Assembly (NCBI RefSeq): GCF_021647475.1
Contig: NZ_JAKIUR010000020.1
Coordinates: 1 to 48,136 of the forward strand
DNA from: Lutibacter sp.
Lineage (GTDB): Bacteria > Bacteroidota > Bacteroidia > Flavobacteriales > Flavobacteriaceae
Length of the DNA stretch: 48,136 bases
Direction: 5' to 3'
Numbering within the stretch: the first letter of the stretch is position 1; every line of letters starts with the position of its first letter. Under the pieces are notes generated by a model, which saw only the letters and a program-made list of their open reading frames with translations, had not been told where the DNA came from and made no database searches. Made by a program: the position numbers and the translations under genes. Below, one piece after another: positions 23,476-32,792 of this stretch.

Positions 23476-23982
23476 TTACCATTTTGCTACGGAAGCATTA
23501 AAAATATCTTGGGTAATTCGTTCTAAAATTTCAGTAAAAGCATCATCTAAAACGGCACCTGTTAGCTGAGCCTTTGCATCATAATCATAATAATGAGAAA
23601 ACGTTCTCTCAAAATTGTCTTCTTCATTTTTATTATTAAAAAAACGAACGTTTACAGTAATAGTTAATCTGTTTTGTGCAGCTGTTTGTTGTGCAGTGGC
23701 GGTCATAGGGTTAATTTTATAACCTGTAATTTCACCTTCAAATTGTAAGTCGCCACCTGCTTTAACCAAATCTAAATTAGTTTGTTGTAAAAATAAGTCT
23801 TGTAATTTACGTGTAAATGCTTCACTCAACGTTGGTTCAACTAAAATAGCATTGTTAGGGAAATAATCTATTTGTACCGTTTTAACATCAGAACTAATAT
23901 TAGCTCCTGTAAATGAATAAATGCCACAACTTTGTGCGATAAATAAGGTTAAAATTAGGAATAGAAATCTATATTTTTTCAT
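23476..23982 (-). CDS. lptE: LPS-assembly lipoprotein LptE
   Basis: This 168-residue lipoprotein has lipobox QSC with Cys19, followed by GIYSFTGANISSDVKTVQID, characteristic of the Bacteroidota LptE family. LptE plugs the LptD barrel that inserts LPS into the outer membrane. The region EPTLSEAFTRKLQDLFLQQTNL and the late LTGAVLDDAFTEILERI helices fit the family. It lies 48 bp after the sigma-54 activator gene in the same operon. Confidence 0.9.
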   Translation of the reverse strand: MKKYRFLFLILTLFIAQSCGIYSFTGANISSDVKTVQIDYFPNNAILVEPTLSEAFTRKLQDLFLQQTNLDLVKAGGDLQFEGEITGYKINPMTATAQQTAAQNRLTITVNVRFFNNKNEEDNFERTFSHYYDYDAKAQLTGAVLDDAFTEILERITQDIFNASVAKW

Positions 23983-24030
23983 TAATAGGTTTTGTGGTAG
24001 TACAAATAAGGCTCAAAGATATTAAATTAA

Positions 24031-25266
24031 CTACAAATTGTATTGTTTTATTTTCCGATATAAGGTTCTTTCTGAAATGCCTAATTCGGTTGCGGCTAAT
24101 TTCCGTTTTCCATTATTGCGTTCTAATGATTTTTTTATCAACTCAATTTCTTTATCTTCTAAAAATAAACTTTCATCGGCATCAATAGTCTCAGCGTATT
24201 CAAAATTTCCTGAATTAGTATCGTTATCGGAATATCTAACTACTTCAACTTTATTTTCAATAGGATTATTTTTTGGATCTTCGTGATATATTTTTTGAAT
24301 AAGATGTTTGTTATCTTCTTTCACTTTAGAGGCATCATTTGATTGCATTAAATCTAAGGTCAATTTTTTTAAATCGTTTATATCATTACGCATATCAAAC
24401 AAAATTTTATACATAATTTCTCGTTCGGTAGCAAAATCGGTAGCATTTTTTTCTTGAGAAATTATGGAAGGTAAATTAGTTCCTTTAGTTGGTAAATATT
24501 GCAACAATATTGCGGCATTAACCACTCGATTTTCTTCTACTATAGAAATTTGTTCTGCAATATTTTTTAACTGACGAATATTACCTGGAAAACCATAATT
24601 TTCTAAAGATTTTACAGCATCATCAGTTAAACGAACCGTAGGCATTTTATATTTCTGAGCAAAATCTGAAGCAAATTTCCTAAAAAGTAAATGAATGTCG
24701 CTAATTCGTTCTCTTAAAGGTGGTAAATGAATTTCAATGGTGCTTAAACGATAATATAAATCTTCTCTAAATTTACTTTTTGAAATTGCTTTATGTAAGT
24801 CTATATTAGTTGCAGCCACCATACGAACATTAGTTTTTTGTACGTTTGATGAGCCTACTTTTATAAATTCACCATTTTCTAAAACACGTAATAATCTTAC
24901 TTGTGTGGTTAAAGGCAATTCACCAACTTCATCTAAAAATATGGTTCCGCCATCGGCAACTTCAAAATAACCTTTTCTGGCTGTAGTTGCACCAGTAAAA
25001 GCACCTTTTTCATGACCAAAAAGCTCGCTATCAATAGTTCCTTCAGGAATTGCACCACAGTTTACAGCAATATATTTTGCATGCTTTCTGTGTGATAAAT
25101 GATGAATTATTTTTGGAATACTTTCTTTACCAACACCACTTTCACCAGTTACTAAAACAGAAATATCAGTTGGAGCAACTCTAATCGCTTTTTCTAAAGC
25201 ACGATTTAAGTGTGTATTATTTCCAATAATCTCAAATCGTTGTTTAATGGTTTGTAAATTTTCCAT
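24031..25266 (-). CDS. Sigma-54-dependent transcriptional activator
   Basis: This 411-residue protein has an AAA+ domain near the N-terminus: Walker A GESGVGKE (41-48), the sigma-54-contacting GAFTGA loop (88-93) and Walker B GGTIFLDEV (about 107-113). A linker follows, then a C-terminal Fis-type helix-turn-helix (about 385-411: RKLAATELGISERTLYRKIK). There is no N-terminal receiver, GAF or PAS domain, so activity is not controlled by a built-in sensor. It starts 3 bp after miaB and precedes lptE. Its target promoters cannot be deduced here. Confidence 0.92.
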   Translation of the reverse strand: MENLQTIKQRFEIIGNNTHLNRALEKAIRVAPTDISVLVTGESGVGKESIPKIIHHLSHRKHAKYIAVNCGAIPEGTIDSELFGHEKGAFTGATTARKGYFEVADGGTIFLDEVGELPLTTQVRLLRVLENGEFIKVGSSNVQKTNVRMVAATNIDLHKAISKSKFREDLYYRLSTIEIHLPPLRERISDIHLLFRKFASDFAQKYKMPTVRLTDDAVKSLENYGFPGNIRQLKNIAEQISIVEENRVVNAAILLQYLPTKGTNLPSIISQEKNATDFATEREIMYKILFDMRNDINDLKKLTLDLMQSNDASKVKEDNKHLIQKIYHEDPKNNPIENKVEVVRYSDNDTNSGNFEYAETIDADESLFLEDKEIELIKKSLERNNGKRKLAATELGISERTLYRKIKQYNL

Positions 25267-25269
25267 AAC

Positions 25270-26709
25270 TTATATTTTTTTACCAATTAATGTGGCAGAA
25301 GTACAATTTTCAATAAATACATTAACAAAATCTCCGATATTTTCATTTCTTTTAGGAAAAACTACTACTACATTTTGTGAATTTCGACCTTTCCAATGTA
25401 AATCAGATTTTTTTGAACTTCCTTCAATTAAAACTTCCACAGTTTTACCAAGAAACTGTTGAGTTCTAAATAAACTGTGTTTTTGTTGTAATTGAATGAT
25501 GTCATTTAATCTTCTTTTTTTAATCTCGTTAGGAACGTCATCTTTCATTTTTTTTGCTGCTGGAGTTCCTGGGCGTTCAGAATAGGCAAACATAAATCCA
25601 AAATCATATTTTACAACTTCCATTAAACTAAGTGTTTCCTGATGTTCTTCTTCAGTTTCTCCACAAAAACCAGTCATCATATCTTGTGAAATAGAACAAT
25701 TAGGAATTATTTTTTTTATGTTTTCAATTAAGGTTATATATTCTTCACGAGTGTGTTTTCTATTCATTCTTTGAAGCATGCTAGTACTACCTGATTGTAC
25801 TGGAAGATGAATTGATTTACAAATATTAGCATGTTTTGCCATCACTTTAATTACATCTAAACTCATATCTTGCGGATTTGAGGTAGAAAATCGGAAACGA
25901 GTATTTGGAAATTCTATAGCTACTAAATCAAGTAATTGAGCAAAGTCAACCGCAGTGGCTTTGGCAATATCCGTTGCGTTTTTAAAATTCTTTTTTAAAC
26001 CGCCACCATACCACAAATAACTGTCCACATTTTGACCTAATAGAGTTACTTCTTTATAATTAGTGTTAACTAATTGTTGAATTTCTTCTATAATACTTTT
26101 TGGATTTCTGCTTCGTTCTCGTCCACGTGTAAAAGGAACCACACAAAACGTACACATATTATCACAACCGCGAGTGATAGATGCAAATGCAGAAACGCCG
26201 TTGGAATTTAGACGAACAGGAGAAACATCACCATAGGTTTCTTCTTTAGATAAAATTACATTAATGGCATTACGACCTTCGTTTACTTCTTGCAATAAAT
26301 TTGGTAAATCTCTATAAGCATCAGGCCCAACTACCAAGTCTACAATTTTTTCTTCTTCTAAAAATTTTGTTTTTAGCCGTTCAGCCATACATCCTAAAAC
26401 GCCAACTTTCATAGTTGGATTTATTTTTTTTACAGCATTGTATTTTTGTAATCGTTTTCTGATGGTTTGTTCAGCTTTTTCTCTAATTGAACATGTGTTT
26501 ACCAAAACTAAATCGGCTTCTTCTAATAATTGTGTTGTATTATAACCTTGTTCCGAAAGTATAGCTGCTACAATTTCACTATCATTTAAATTCATAGAAC
26601 AACCAAAACTTTCTATAAAAAGTTTTTTATGATTTTTACTTTTTTTTTCAGTTAAAAGGGCTTGTCCTTGTTTTTTTTCGTCTATTACTTTTTCGTCACC
26701 CATATTCAT
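25270..26709 (-). CDS. miaB: tRNA-2-methylthio-N6-isopentenyladenosine synthase MiaB
   Basis: This radical-SAM methylthiotransferase modifies A37 in tRNAs reading UNN codons. The N-terminal UPF0004 domain has FIESFGCSMNLNDSEIV with its cluster cysteines. The radical-SAM motif is TRGCDNMCTFCVVPFTRG (CxxxCxxC), and a TRAM domain closes the protein. I use the ATG at 26709 (MNMGDEKVID); the second ATG at 26703 is equally possible. A TTG at 26736 lies upstream of the -7 element and is excluded. It is the first gene of the miaB to secG operon. Confidence 0.95.
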   Translation of the reverse strand: MNMGDEKVIDEKKQGQALLTEKKSKNHKKLFIESFGCSMNLNDSEIVAAILSEQGYNTTQLLEEADLVLVNTCSIREKAEQTIRKRLQKYNAVKKINPTMKVGVLGCMAERLKTKFLEEEKIVDLVVGPDAYRDLPNLLQEVNEGRNAINVILSKEETYGDVSPVRLNSNGVSAFASITRGCDNMCTFCVVPFTRGRERSRNPKSIIEEIQQLVNTNYKEVTLLGQNVDSYLWYGGGLKKNFKNATDIAKATAVDFAQLLDLVAIEFPNTRFRFSTSNPQDMSLDVIKVMAKHANICKSIHLPVQSGSTSMLQRMNRKHTREEYITLIENIKKIIPNCSISQDMMTGFCGETEEEHQETLSLMEVVKYDFGFMFAYSERPGTPAAKKMKDDVPNEIKKRRLNDIIQLQQKHSLFRTQQFLGKTVEVLIEGSSKKSDLHWKGRNSQNVVVVFPKRNENIGDFVNVFIENCTSATLIGKKI

Positions 26710-26721
26710 TTTTATTTGGTG

Positions 26722-26729
26722 CAAAGATA
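26722..26729 (-). promoter_or_regulatory. -7 element of the miaB operon
   Basis: The minus strand reads TATCTTTG, an exact TAnnTTTG. The predicted start point near 26715 leaves a leader of only 6-12 nt before the possible ATG codons. A proper -33 TTG is not obvious at the usual distance. Confidence 0.5.
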
Positions 26730-26813
26730 TAACCAATATTTCAAAAATATGACATATTGGCAGAAATTTAACATAGATTTTATGGGTTTGTTTTAAGAGA
26801 TTTTAACTTTGAT

Positions 26814-26845
26814 TTGGACTATTAAAAAAAATCTATATACTTTTG
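26814..26845 (+). promoter_or_regulatory. Promoter of topA
   Basis: TTG at 26814-26816, a 21-bp spacer and TACTTTTG at 26838-26845 match the Bacteroidota consensus. The expected leader to the topA ATG is about 60 nt. Confidence 0.78.
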
Positions 26846-26910
26846 CAATCCAAAAACTCAGAAAAAAAGCGAAGAGTAAGGTGGTATTAAAATAAGTTAA
26901 AAATAGAATT

Positions 26911-29394
26911 ATGGCAAAAAACTTAGTGATAGTTGAATCCCCGGCAAAAGCAAAAACAATTGAAAAATTTTTAGGAAAAGATTTTCAGGTTGAATCAAGT
27001 TTTGGACATATTGCGGATTTACCTTCAAAAGAAATCGGAATTGATGTTGAAGGAGATTTTAAACCAAAATATATAGTTTCAACTGATAAAAAAGCAATTG
27101 TTAAAAAATTAAAAGATTTAGCAAAAAAAGCAGATACGGTTTGGCTAGCTTCGGATGAAGATAGAGAAGGAGAAGCCATTGCTTGGCATTTATTTGAACA
27201 ATTAAAGCTAAAAAATGAAACGACTAAACGTATTGTTTTTCACGAAATCACTAAAAAGGCCATATTAAAAGCCGTTGAAAATCCAAGAGAAATTGATTAT
27301 AACTTGGTAAATGCACAACAAGCTCGTAGAGTTTTAGATCGTTTAGTAGGTTATAAATTATCTCCTGTTTTATGGCGTAAAATTAAAGGAGGATTATCTG
27401 CTGGGAGAGTTCAATCGGTAGCAGTTCGTTTAATTGTAGAAAAAGAACGTGAAATACAAAACTTTAAACCAATAGCATCCTATAAAGTAGTTGGAGAATT
27501 TACTACTAACAAAAATAAAAGATTTAAGGCTTCAATTTCAAAGAATTTTGAAACTAAAGAAGAAGCTAATCAGTTTTTAAAATCGTGTAAAGAAGCTTAT
27601 TTTAAAGTTGAGGATTTACAAAAAAAACCAGCTAAAAAATCACCAGCACCTCCATTTACAACTTCAACGTTACAGCAAGAAGCATCAAGAAAATTGTACT
27701 TCCCAGTAGCTAAAACTATGTTAATAGCTCAGCGTTTGTATGAGGCAGGTTTAATTACATATATGAGAACGGACAGTGTAAATTTATCTGAAGATGCAAA
27801 AAACGCTGCTCAGGAAGAAATTATTAAATCTTACGGCGAAGCTTATAGTAAACCAAGAAATTTTAAAACTAAATCTAAAGGAGCTCAAGAAGCACACGAA
27901 GCTATCCGACCAACACATATGGATCAGCATACAGTTTCTGTTGATTTTGATCAAAATAGATTGTATGAATTAATTTGGAAAAGAACTCTTGCCTCTCAAA
28001 TGAGTGAAGCACAATTGGAAAGGACTGTTGCAAAAATCTCTAATTCCAAAAACTCTAAATTGTTTGTAGCCAATGGAGAAATGATAAAATTTAAAGGATT
28101 TTTAAAAGTTTATTTAGAAGGAACTGATTTTGAAGAAGATGAGCAAGCTGGTTTATTACCAAATTTAGCTGTTCATGATCAAGTAAGCAACGAATTAATT
28201 TCAGCTACAGAAAGATACACAAAAGCTCCTTATCGATATTCAGAAGCAGCTTTGGTTAAACGTTTAGAAGAATTAGGTATTGGTCGTCCATCAACTTACG
28301 CACCAACAATTTCAACTATTCAAAGACGAGATTATATTGTAAAAGAAATAATTGAAGGGATAGACAGAAATTATACGCAAATAGTTTTAAAAAATAATGA
28401 AATTAAAACTAAAACATTAACGGAAAAAGTAGGTTCGGATAAAGGAAAACTAATTCCTACAGATATAGGAAATATCGTAAACGACTTCTTGGTTGCAAAT
28501 TTTTCGGACATTCTTAATTATGGGTTTACCGCTAAAGTGGAGTCTGAATTTGATGAAATTGCTGAAGGAAAAGAAGATTGGACCCAAATGATTAAAGATT
28601 TTTATAAAACATTTAATCCAATGGTTGAAGATGTAACCGCAAATGCTGAACGTGCAAAAGGTGAACGCTTATTAGGTGTTGATGCAGCTAGCGGTAAAAA
28701 TGTATATGCACGTTTAGGAAGATTTGGAGCAATGGTACAAATTGGTGAAGCTACGGATGAAGAAAAACCAAGATTTGCAAGCTTACAAAATGGGCAAACT
28801 TTAAGTACTATTACTTATGAAGAAGCTATGGATTTATTCAAATTACCAAAAACTATTGGCGAATTTGAAGGTAATGAAATAGTTGTTGCCAATGGTCGGT
28901 TTGGTCCATATATCAAATTTGATTCTAAGTTTATTTCTATTCCAAGAGATGAAAATCCTATGGATGTTGATTTAGATAGAGCCATTGAATTAATTAAAGA
29001 AAAACAAAAGGCAGATGCTCCAATTGCTACTTATGAAAATTTACCTGTTCAAAAAGGCGTGGGTCGATTTGGTCCTTTTATTAAATGGAATAGTATTTTT
29101 ATCAATGTAAATAAAAAGTATGATTTTGATAATTTAACCCATGATAATATTGTCGAATTAATAGAAGATAAAAAACGAAAAGAAATTGAAAAGGTGCTTC
29201 ATAATTGGGAAGAAGAAGGTATTAGAGTAGAAAAAGCACGATGGGGAAGATCCAATATTATTAAGGGTAAACAAAAAATTGAACTTCCAAAAACAATTGA
29301 TGCAACAAAACTCACTTTAAATGAAGTTAAAGCTATTATAGAGAAAAATACCAAGAAAAAGAAGACTACAAAGCGAAAAACCACCAAAAAATAA
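26911..29394 (+). CDS. topA: DNA topoisomerase I
   Basis: This 827-residue type IA topoisomerase relaxes negative supercoils. The TOPRIM domain begins NLVIVESPAKAKTIEKFLG with the acidic cluster SDEDREGEA (81-89). The catalytic tyrosine is Tyr284 in GLITYMRTDSVNLS. The C-terminus has no Cys4 zinc ribbons; instead it has GRFGxxIK-type repeats (LGRFGAMVQ, NGRFGPYIKF, VGRFGPFIKW) and a Lys/Thr-rich tail (KKKKTTKRKTTKK) that probably binds DNA non-specifically. This arrangement occurs in other non-proteobacterial TopA enzymes. It has its own promoter and is followed by the arginase-fold gene after 51 bp. Confidence 0.98.
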   Translation: MAKNLVIVESPAKAKTIEKFLGKDFQVESSFGHIADLPSKEIGIDVEGDFKPKYIVSTDKKAIVKKLKDLAKKADTVWLASDEDREGEAIAWHLFEQLKLKNETTKRIVFHEITKKAILKAVENPREIDYNLVNAQQARRVLDRLVGYKLSPVLWRKIKGGLSAGRVQSVAVRLIVEKEREIQNFKPIASYKVVGEFTTNKNKRFKASISKNFETKEEANQFLKSCKEAYFKVEDLQKKPAKKSPAPPFTTSTLQQEASRKLYFPVAKTMLIAQRLYEAGLITYMRTDSVNLSEDAKNAAQEEIIKSYGEAYSKPRNFKTKSKGAQEAHEAIRPTHMDQHTVSVDFDQNRLYELIWKRTLASQMSEAQLERTVAKISNSKNSKLFVANGEMIKFKGFLKVYLEGTDFEEDEQAGLLPNLAVHDQVSNELISATERYTKAPYRYSEAALVKRLEELGIGRPSTYAPTISTIQRRDYIVKEIIEGIDRNYTQIVLKNNEIKTKTLTEKVGSDKGKLIPTDIGNIVNDFLVANFSDILNYGFTAKVESEFDEIAEGKEDWTQMIKDFYKTFNPMVEDVTANAERAKGERLLGVDAASGKNVYARLGRFGAMVQIGEATDEEKPRFASLQNGQTLSTITYEEAMDLFKLPKTIGEFEGNEIVVANGRFGPYIKFDSKFISIPRDENPMDVDLDRAIELIKEKQKADAPIATYENLPVQKGVGRFGPFIKWNSIFINVNKKYDFDNLTHDNIVELIEDKKRKEIEKVLHNWEEEGIRVEKARWGRSNIIKGKQKIELPKTIDATKLTLNEVKAIIEKNTKKKKTTKRKTTKK

Positions 29395-29445
29395 TTTTTT
29401 TTAAGTATATTGCCACATAAAAAAAGAGAATTCTAACCCCTAGCA

Positions 29446-30606
29446 ATGAATTTTGAATATCTAAAACCTGTTGACGAAGCTTTATTGGCCTCTGCCAAAA
29501 TGCAAACAAACCAAACTTTTGGTCAAAGCATAGCTGTCTATACTCAACAAGATAATTTCCCAGATTTATCTACAATCAAAATTGCAATTATTGGAGTTGA
29601 AGAAGATAGAGCCTCTGTAAGTAACTATGGTACAGGCTCAAATTTGGATGAAATTCGAAAAGAATTATATAAATTATATCCAGGAAATTGGTCTTTACAG
29701 GTTGCTGATTTAGGAAATATCACCCAAGGAAACTCTATAAATGACACTTATTTTGCATTAGGACAAGTGTTAACTGCTTTAATTAAAAAAAATATAATTC
29801 CAGTAATCATTGGTGGAAGTCAAGATATTACTTTTGCAAATTATAGAGCCTATGATGCTTTAGAGCAAACCGTTAATTTGGTTGCTGTAGATAATAAATT
29901 TGATTTTGGTCATATTGATGATGAATTAACATCTCAAACATTTCTAAGTAAAATTGTTATGACTGAACCAAATAATTTATTTAATTATGCTAATATTGGA
30001 TATCAAACTTATTTTAATGCACAAAATGAAATCGATTTAATAGATAGTTTATATTTTGAAGCGTATAGGTTAGGTGAAGTAACAAATGATTTGCCAATTG
30101 TAGAACCAGTTTTAAGAGATGCAGATGTAGTTAGTATTGATTTGTCTGCAGTAAAAAATGCCGATGCACCAGCAAATCAAAATGCAGAACCTAATGGATT
30201 TTCTGGAGCAGAAATTTGTGCAATAGCTAGGTATGCAGGTATAAGTGATAAAGTTTCTTCTTTTGGAATTTACGAATATAATGCCAAATTTGACATCAAA
30301 AATATTACAGCAAAATTGGTCTCACAAATGATTTGGTATTTTATTGAAGGAGTTAATTATAGAGCAAATGATTATCCTTTCGGTTTAATGGATAACTATC
30401 AAAAATTCATTGTGCCCATAGAAGATCAATTGCTAAATTTTTATAAAAGTAATAAAAGTGGAAGATGGTGGATGGAAATTAATATCACAAAAAATAATAA
30501 ATTTAAAAGACATGCGTTAATACCTTGTACATATCAAGACTATGTTAGTGCAACACAGCAGGAAATACCCGATAGATGGCTTAAAACATTGAAAAAAATT
30601 GTGTAA
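29446..30606 (+). CDS. Arginase/formimidoylglutamase-fold protein with degraded metal site
   Basis: This 386-residue protein has the ureohydrolase fold, visible as VIIGGSQDITFANYRA, NLVAVDNKFDFG and DADVVSIDLSAVKNAD. In active arginases the corresponding motifs are GGDHS, DAHxD and SxDxD, supplying six manganese ligands. Here the first His is Gln126, the central His of DAHxD is Lys151 and the last Asp is Ser234. Only Asp149, Asp153 and Asp232 remain. A standard two-manganese centre is therefore unlikely, and the usual label formimidoylglutamase may be wrong for function. It lies just upstream of gldK, which has its own promoter. The length, longer than a typical arginase of about 300 residues, includes a C-terminal extension of unknown role. 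Confidence 0.8.
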   Translation: MNFEYLKPVDEALLASAKMQTNQTFGQSIAVYTQQDNFPDLSTIKIAIIGVEEDRASVSNYGTGSNLDEIRKELYKLYPGNWSLQVADLGNITQGNSINDTYFALGQVLTALIKKNIIPVIIGGSQDITFANYRAYDALEQTVNLVAVDNKFDFGHIDDELTSQTFLSKIVMTEPNNLFNYANIGYQTYFNAQNEIDLIDSLYFEAYRLGEVTNDLPIVEPVLRDADVVSIDLSAVKNADAPANQNAEPNGFSGAEICAIARYAGISDKVSSFGIYEYNAKFDIKNITAKLVSQMIWYFIEGVNYRANDYPFGLMDNYQKFIVPIEDQLLNFYKSNKSGRWWMEINITKNNKFKRHALIPCTYQDYVSATQQEIPDRWLKTLKKIV

Positions 30607-30665
30607 ATAATGCTAAATAGTTTGAAAATTTAAATTTTTTTAAGAGTACCAAAATAAATTAAATA

Positions 30666-30696
30666 TTGTTTTTTAAATTAATAAGTAATAGGTTTG
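30666..30696 (+). promoter_or_regulatory. Promoter of the gldKLMN operon
   Basis: TTG at 30666-30668, a 20-bp spacer and TAGGTTTG at 30689-30696 are an exact consensus match. The in-frame TTG at 30694 lies inside the -7 box and so cannot be the translation start of gldK. Confidence 0.8.
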
Positions 30697-30720
30697 TCAA
30701 AAAGGAATAAGAAAATTATT

Positions 30721-32079
30721 ATGAAGAAATTACCCTTCTATATTTTATTAGCATTAATTATAACTAGCTGTGGATCTAATGATCAAGGCGAATTAATAGG
30801 CGTACAATCTAAAAGTAAATGGCATTCAAAAAAGCCTGTTGGAATGGCTTATATCCCCGGAGGATCATTTACTATGGGTAAACAGGATGAAGATGTTTCA
30901 GGAGCATTAAATAGTCCTACCAGAACGGTAACTGTCCGTCCTTTTTATATGGATGAAACAGAAATTACAAATGCTGAATATAAAGAATTTGTATTTTGGG
31001 TTAGAGATTCTATCGTTCGTACAAAACTGGCACTTCTATCTGAATTGATGTCCGATGACACTAATAAAGTTCTTGAAGATTATCAATTTAAAAATATTGA
31101 TACAACCGATATGACTCCTTATCAAAAATACATGATGAATAATTATGGAAGTTTAGGAGATGTTAACTCACCATTACAAGGAAGAGCTTTAAATTGGGAT
31201 GCGGATTTAATTTGGAATACGAGTGAGTTTCCTGATGAATATTATGCAGAAGTAATGGATTCTATGTATGTACCTATTGAAGATAGTTTTGATGGTAGAA
31301 GAATGCTAGACACTAAAAAATTAAAATATAAATACTCATGGTTAGATAGGGAGGCCGCAGCAAGAAATAAAGGTGAACGAAAAAACTTTATAAAACAAGA
31401 AGTTGTAAATGTATATCCCGATACTACTGTTTGGGTGAAAGACTTTAATTATTCGTATAATGATCCAATGCATCAAGATTATTTTTATCATGAAGCGTAT
31501 AATGATTATCCAGTTGTAGGCGTAACTTGGAGTCAGGCAAAAGCTTTTTGTAGTTGGAGAACCAAGAAGAAAAATGATTTTTTACGTTCAAAGAAAAAAC
31601 CAAGTTCAGTTCCATATTTTAGACTACCAACAGAAGCGGAATGGGAATATGCCGCTCGAGGAGGTTTGGAATTTTCAACATATCCTTGGGGAGGTCCTTA
31701 TACCACCAGTGATAGAGGCTGTTTTTTAGCAAACTTTAAACCAGATCGTGGAGATTACGCAGTAGATGGAGCTTTATATACTATGGAAGCAAAATCATAC
31801 AATCCAAATGGATATGGATTATATAATATGGCAGGAAATGTTTCTGAATGGACAAACACTGCATATAATGATGATTCTTATTACATTGGTTCAACTATGA
31901 ATCCAAATGTAGAAAATACTAAAAATCGCAGAAAAGTTATTCGTGGAGGTTCCTGGAAAGATGTAGCTTACTTTTTAGAAGTGAGTACTAGAGATTATGA
32001 ATATGCTGATTCTGCTAGAAGTTATATTGGTTTTAGAACCGTGCAAGACTTCTTAGGAGCAAATAATAATAAAAACTAA
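30721..32079 (+). CDS. gldK: Gliding motility / type IX secretion lipoprotein GldK
   Basis: This lipoprotein (452 residues from the ATG at 30721) has lipobox TSC with Cys17. It carries a formylglycine-generating-enzyme-like (SUMF1) domain: MAYIPGGSFTMGKQDED, RLPTEAEWEYAARGG, NMAGNVSEWT, VIRGGSWKD and ARSYIGFRTV. With GldN it forms the periplasmic ring of the type IX secretion system under the outer membrane. The start follows the promoter at 30666-30696. It is the first gene of gldK-gldL-gldM-gldN. Confidence 0.97.
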   Translation: MKKLPFYILLALIITSCGSNDQGELIGVQSKSKWHSKKPVGMAYIPGGSFTMGKQDEDVSGALNSPTRTVTVRPFYMDETEITNAEYKEFVFWVRDSIVRTKLALLSELMSDDTNKVLEDYQFKNIDTTDMTPYQKYMMNNYGSLGDVNSPLQGRALNWDADLIWNTSEFPDEYYAEVMDSMYVPIEDSFDGRRMLDTKKLKYKYSWLDREAAARNKGERKNFIKQEVVNVYPDTTVWVKDFNYSYNDPMHQDYFYHEAYNDYPVVGVTWSQAKAFCSWRTKKKNDFLRSKKKPSSVPYFRLPTEAEWEYAARGGLEFSTYPWGGPYTTSDRGCFLANFKPDRGDYAVDGALYTMEAKSYNPNGYGLYNMAGNVSEWTNTAYNDDSYYIGSTMNPNVENTKNRRKVIRGGSWKDVAYFLEVSTRDYEYADSARSYIGFRTVQDFLGANNNKN

Positions 32080-32114
32080 AATTAACAACCCTAAATAGAT
32101 AAAAAATCAACATT

Positions 32115-32750
32115 ATGGCACAAACTAGAAATACCAAAAAATTATTTAATTATGCTTATGGAATTGGAGCATCAGTGGTTATTGTTGGAGCTCTGTTTAA
32201 ATTACAACACTGGACAGGTGGAGGATTAATGCTTTCAATTGGTATGCTTGTAGAGGCAGCAGTTTTCTTTATATCTGCTTTTGATTCTGTAGATGAAGAT
32301 CTAGACTGGTCTTTAGTCTATCCTGAATTAGCTGCTGGACAAGCCCGAGATAAGGACAGAAAAGACGCTAGAGAATCTCAAAGTTTATTATCTCAAAAAT
32401 TAGATGAAATGCTTAAAGATGCAAAACTAGATGTAAATTTAATGCAGAGTTTAGGAGAAAGCATTCAAAATTTTAAAGGAGCAGCAGAAAACATTGCTCC
32501 AGCTATAGATTCTATTGCGGCAACCAATAAATATAGTGAGCAATTATCCTTAGCGGCAGCACAAATGGAATCTTTGAATAGTTTATATAAAGTACAGTTA
32601 GAAAGTTCTTCTAGACAAACTGAAATTAATGAACAAGTTGTTGAAAATGCATCAAAATTAAAAGAACAAATGGAATCTATGGCTTCCAATTTATCTTCTT
32701 TAAATGGTGTTTATGGAGGAATGTTATCTGCTATGACTAATAAAAACTAA
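32115..32750 (+). CDS. gldL: Gliding motility / type IX secretion motor protein GldL
   Basis: This 211-residue inner membrane protein has two N-terminal helices separated by the conserved turn (GASVVIVGALFKLQHWTGGG, then LMLSIGMLVEAAVFFISAFD) and a cytoplasmic helical tail. GldL surrounds a GldM dimer to make the proton-driven rotary motor that powers gliding and type IX export. It follows gldK after 35 bp. Confidence 0.97.
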   Translation: MAQTRNTKKLFNYAYGIGASVVIVGALFKLQHWTGGGLMLSIGMLVEAAVFFISAFDSVDEDLDWSLVYPELAAGQARDKDRKDARESQSLLSQKLDEMLKDAKLDVNLMQSLGESIQNFKGAAENIAPAIDSIAATNKYSEQLSLAAAQMESLNSLYKVQLESSSRQTEINEQVVENASKLKEQMESMASNLSSLNGVYGGMLSAMTNKN

Positions 32751-32792
32751 TTAGTTAATTAAACTAAATTATTAACCAAAAAACTAATTAGA

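Noticed and set aside
26750..26775. TTGGCAGAAATTTAAC as a sigma-54 (-24/-12) promoter
   Set aside because: The -24 half is partly right but the -12 GC element is absent and no suitable gene start follows.
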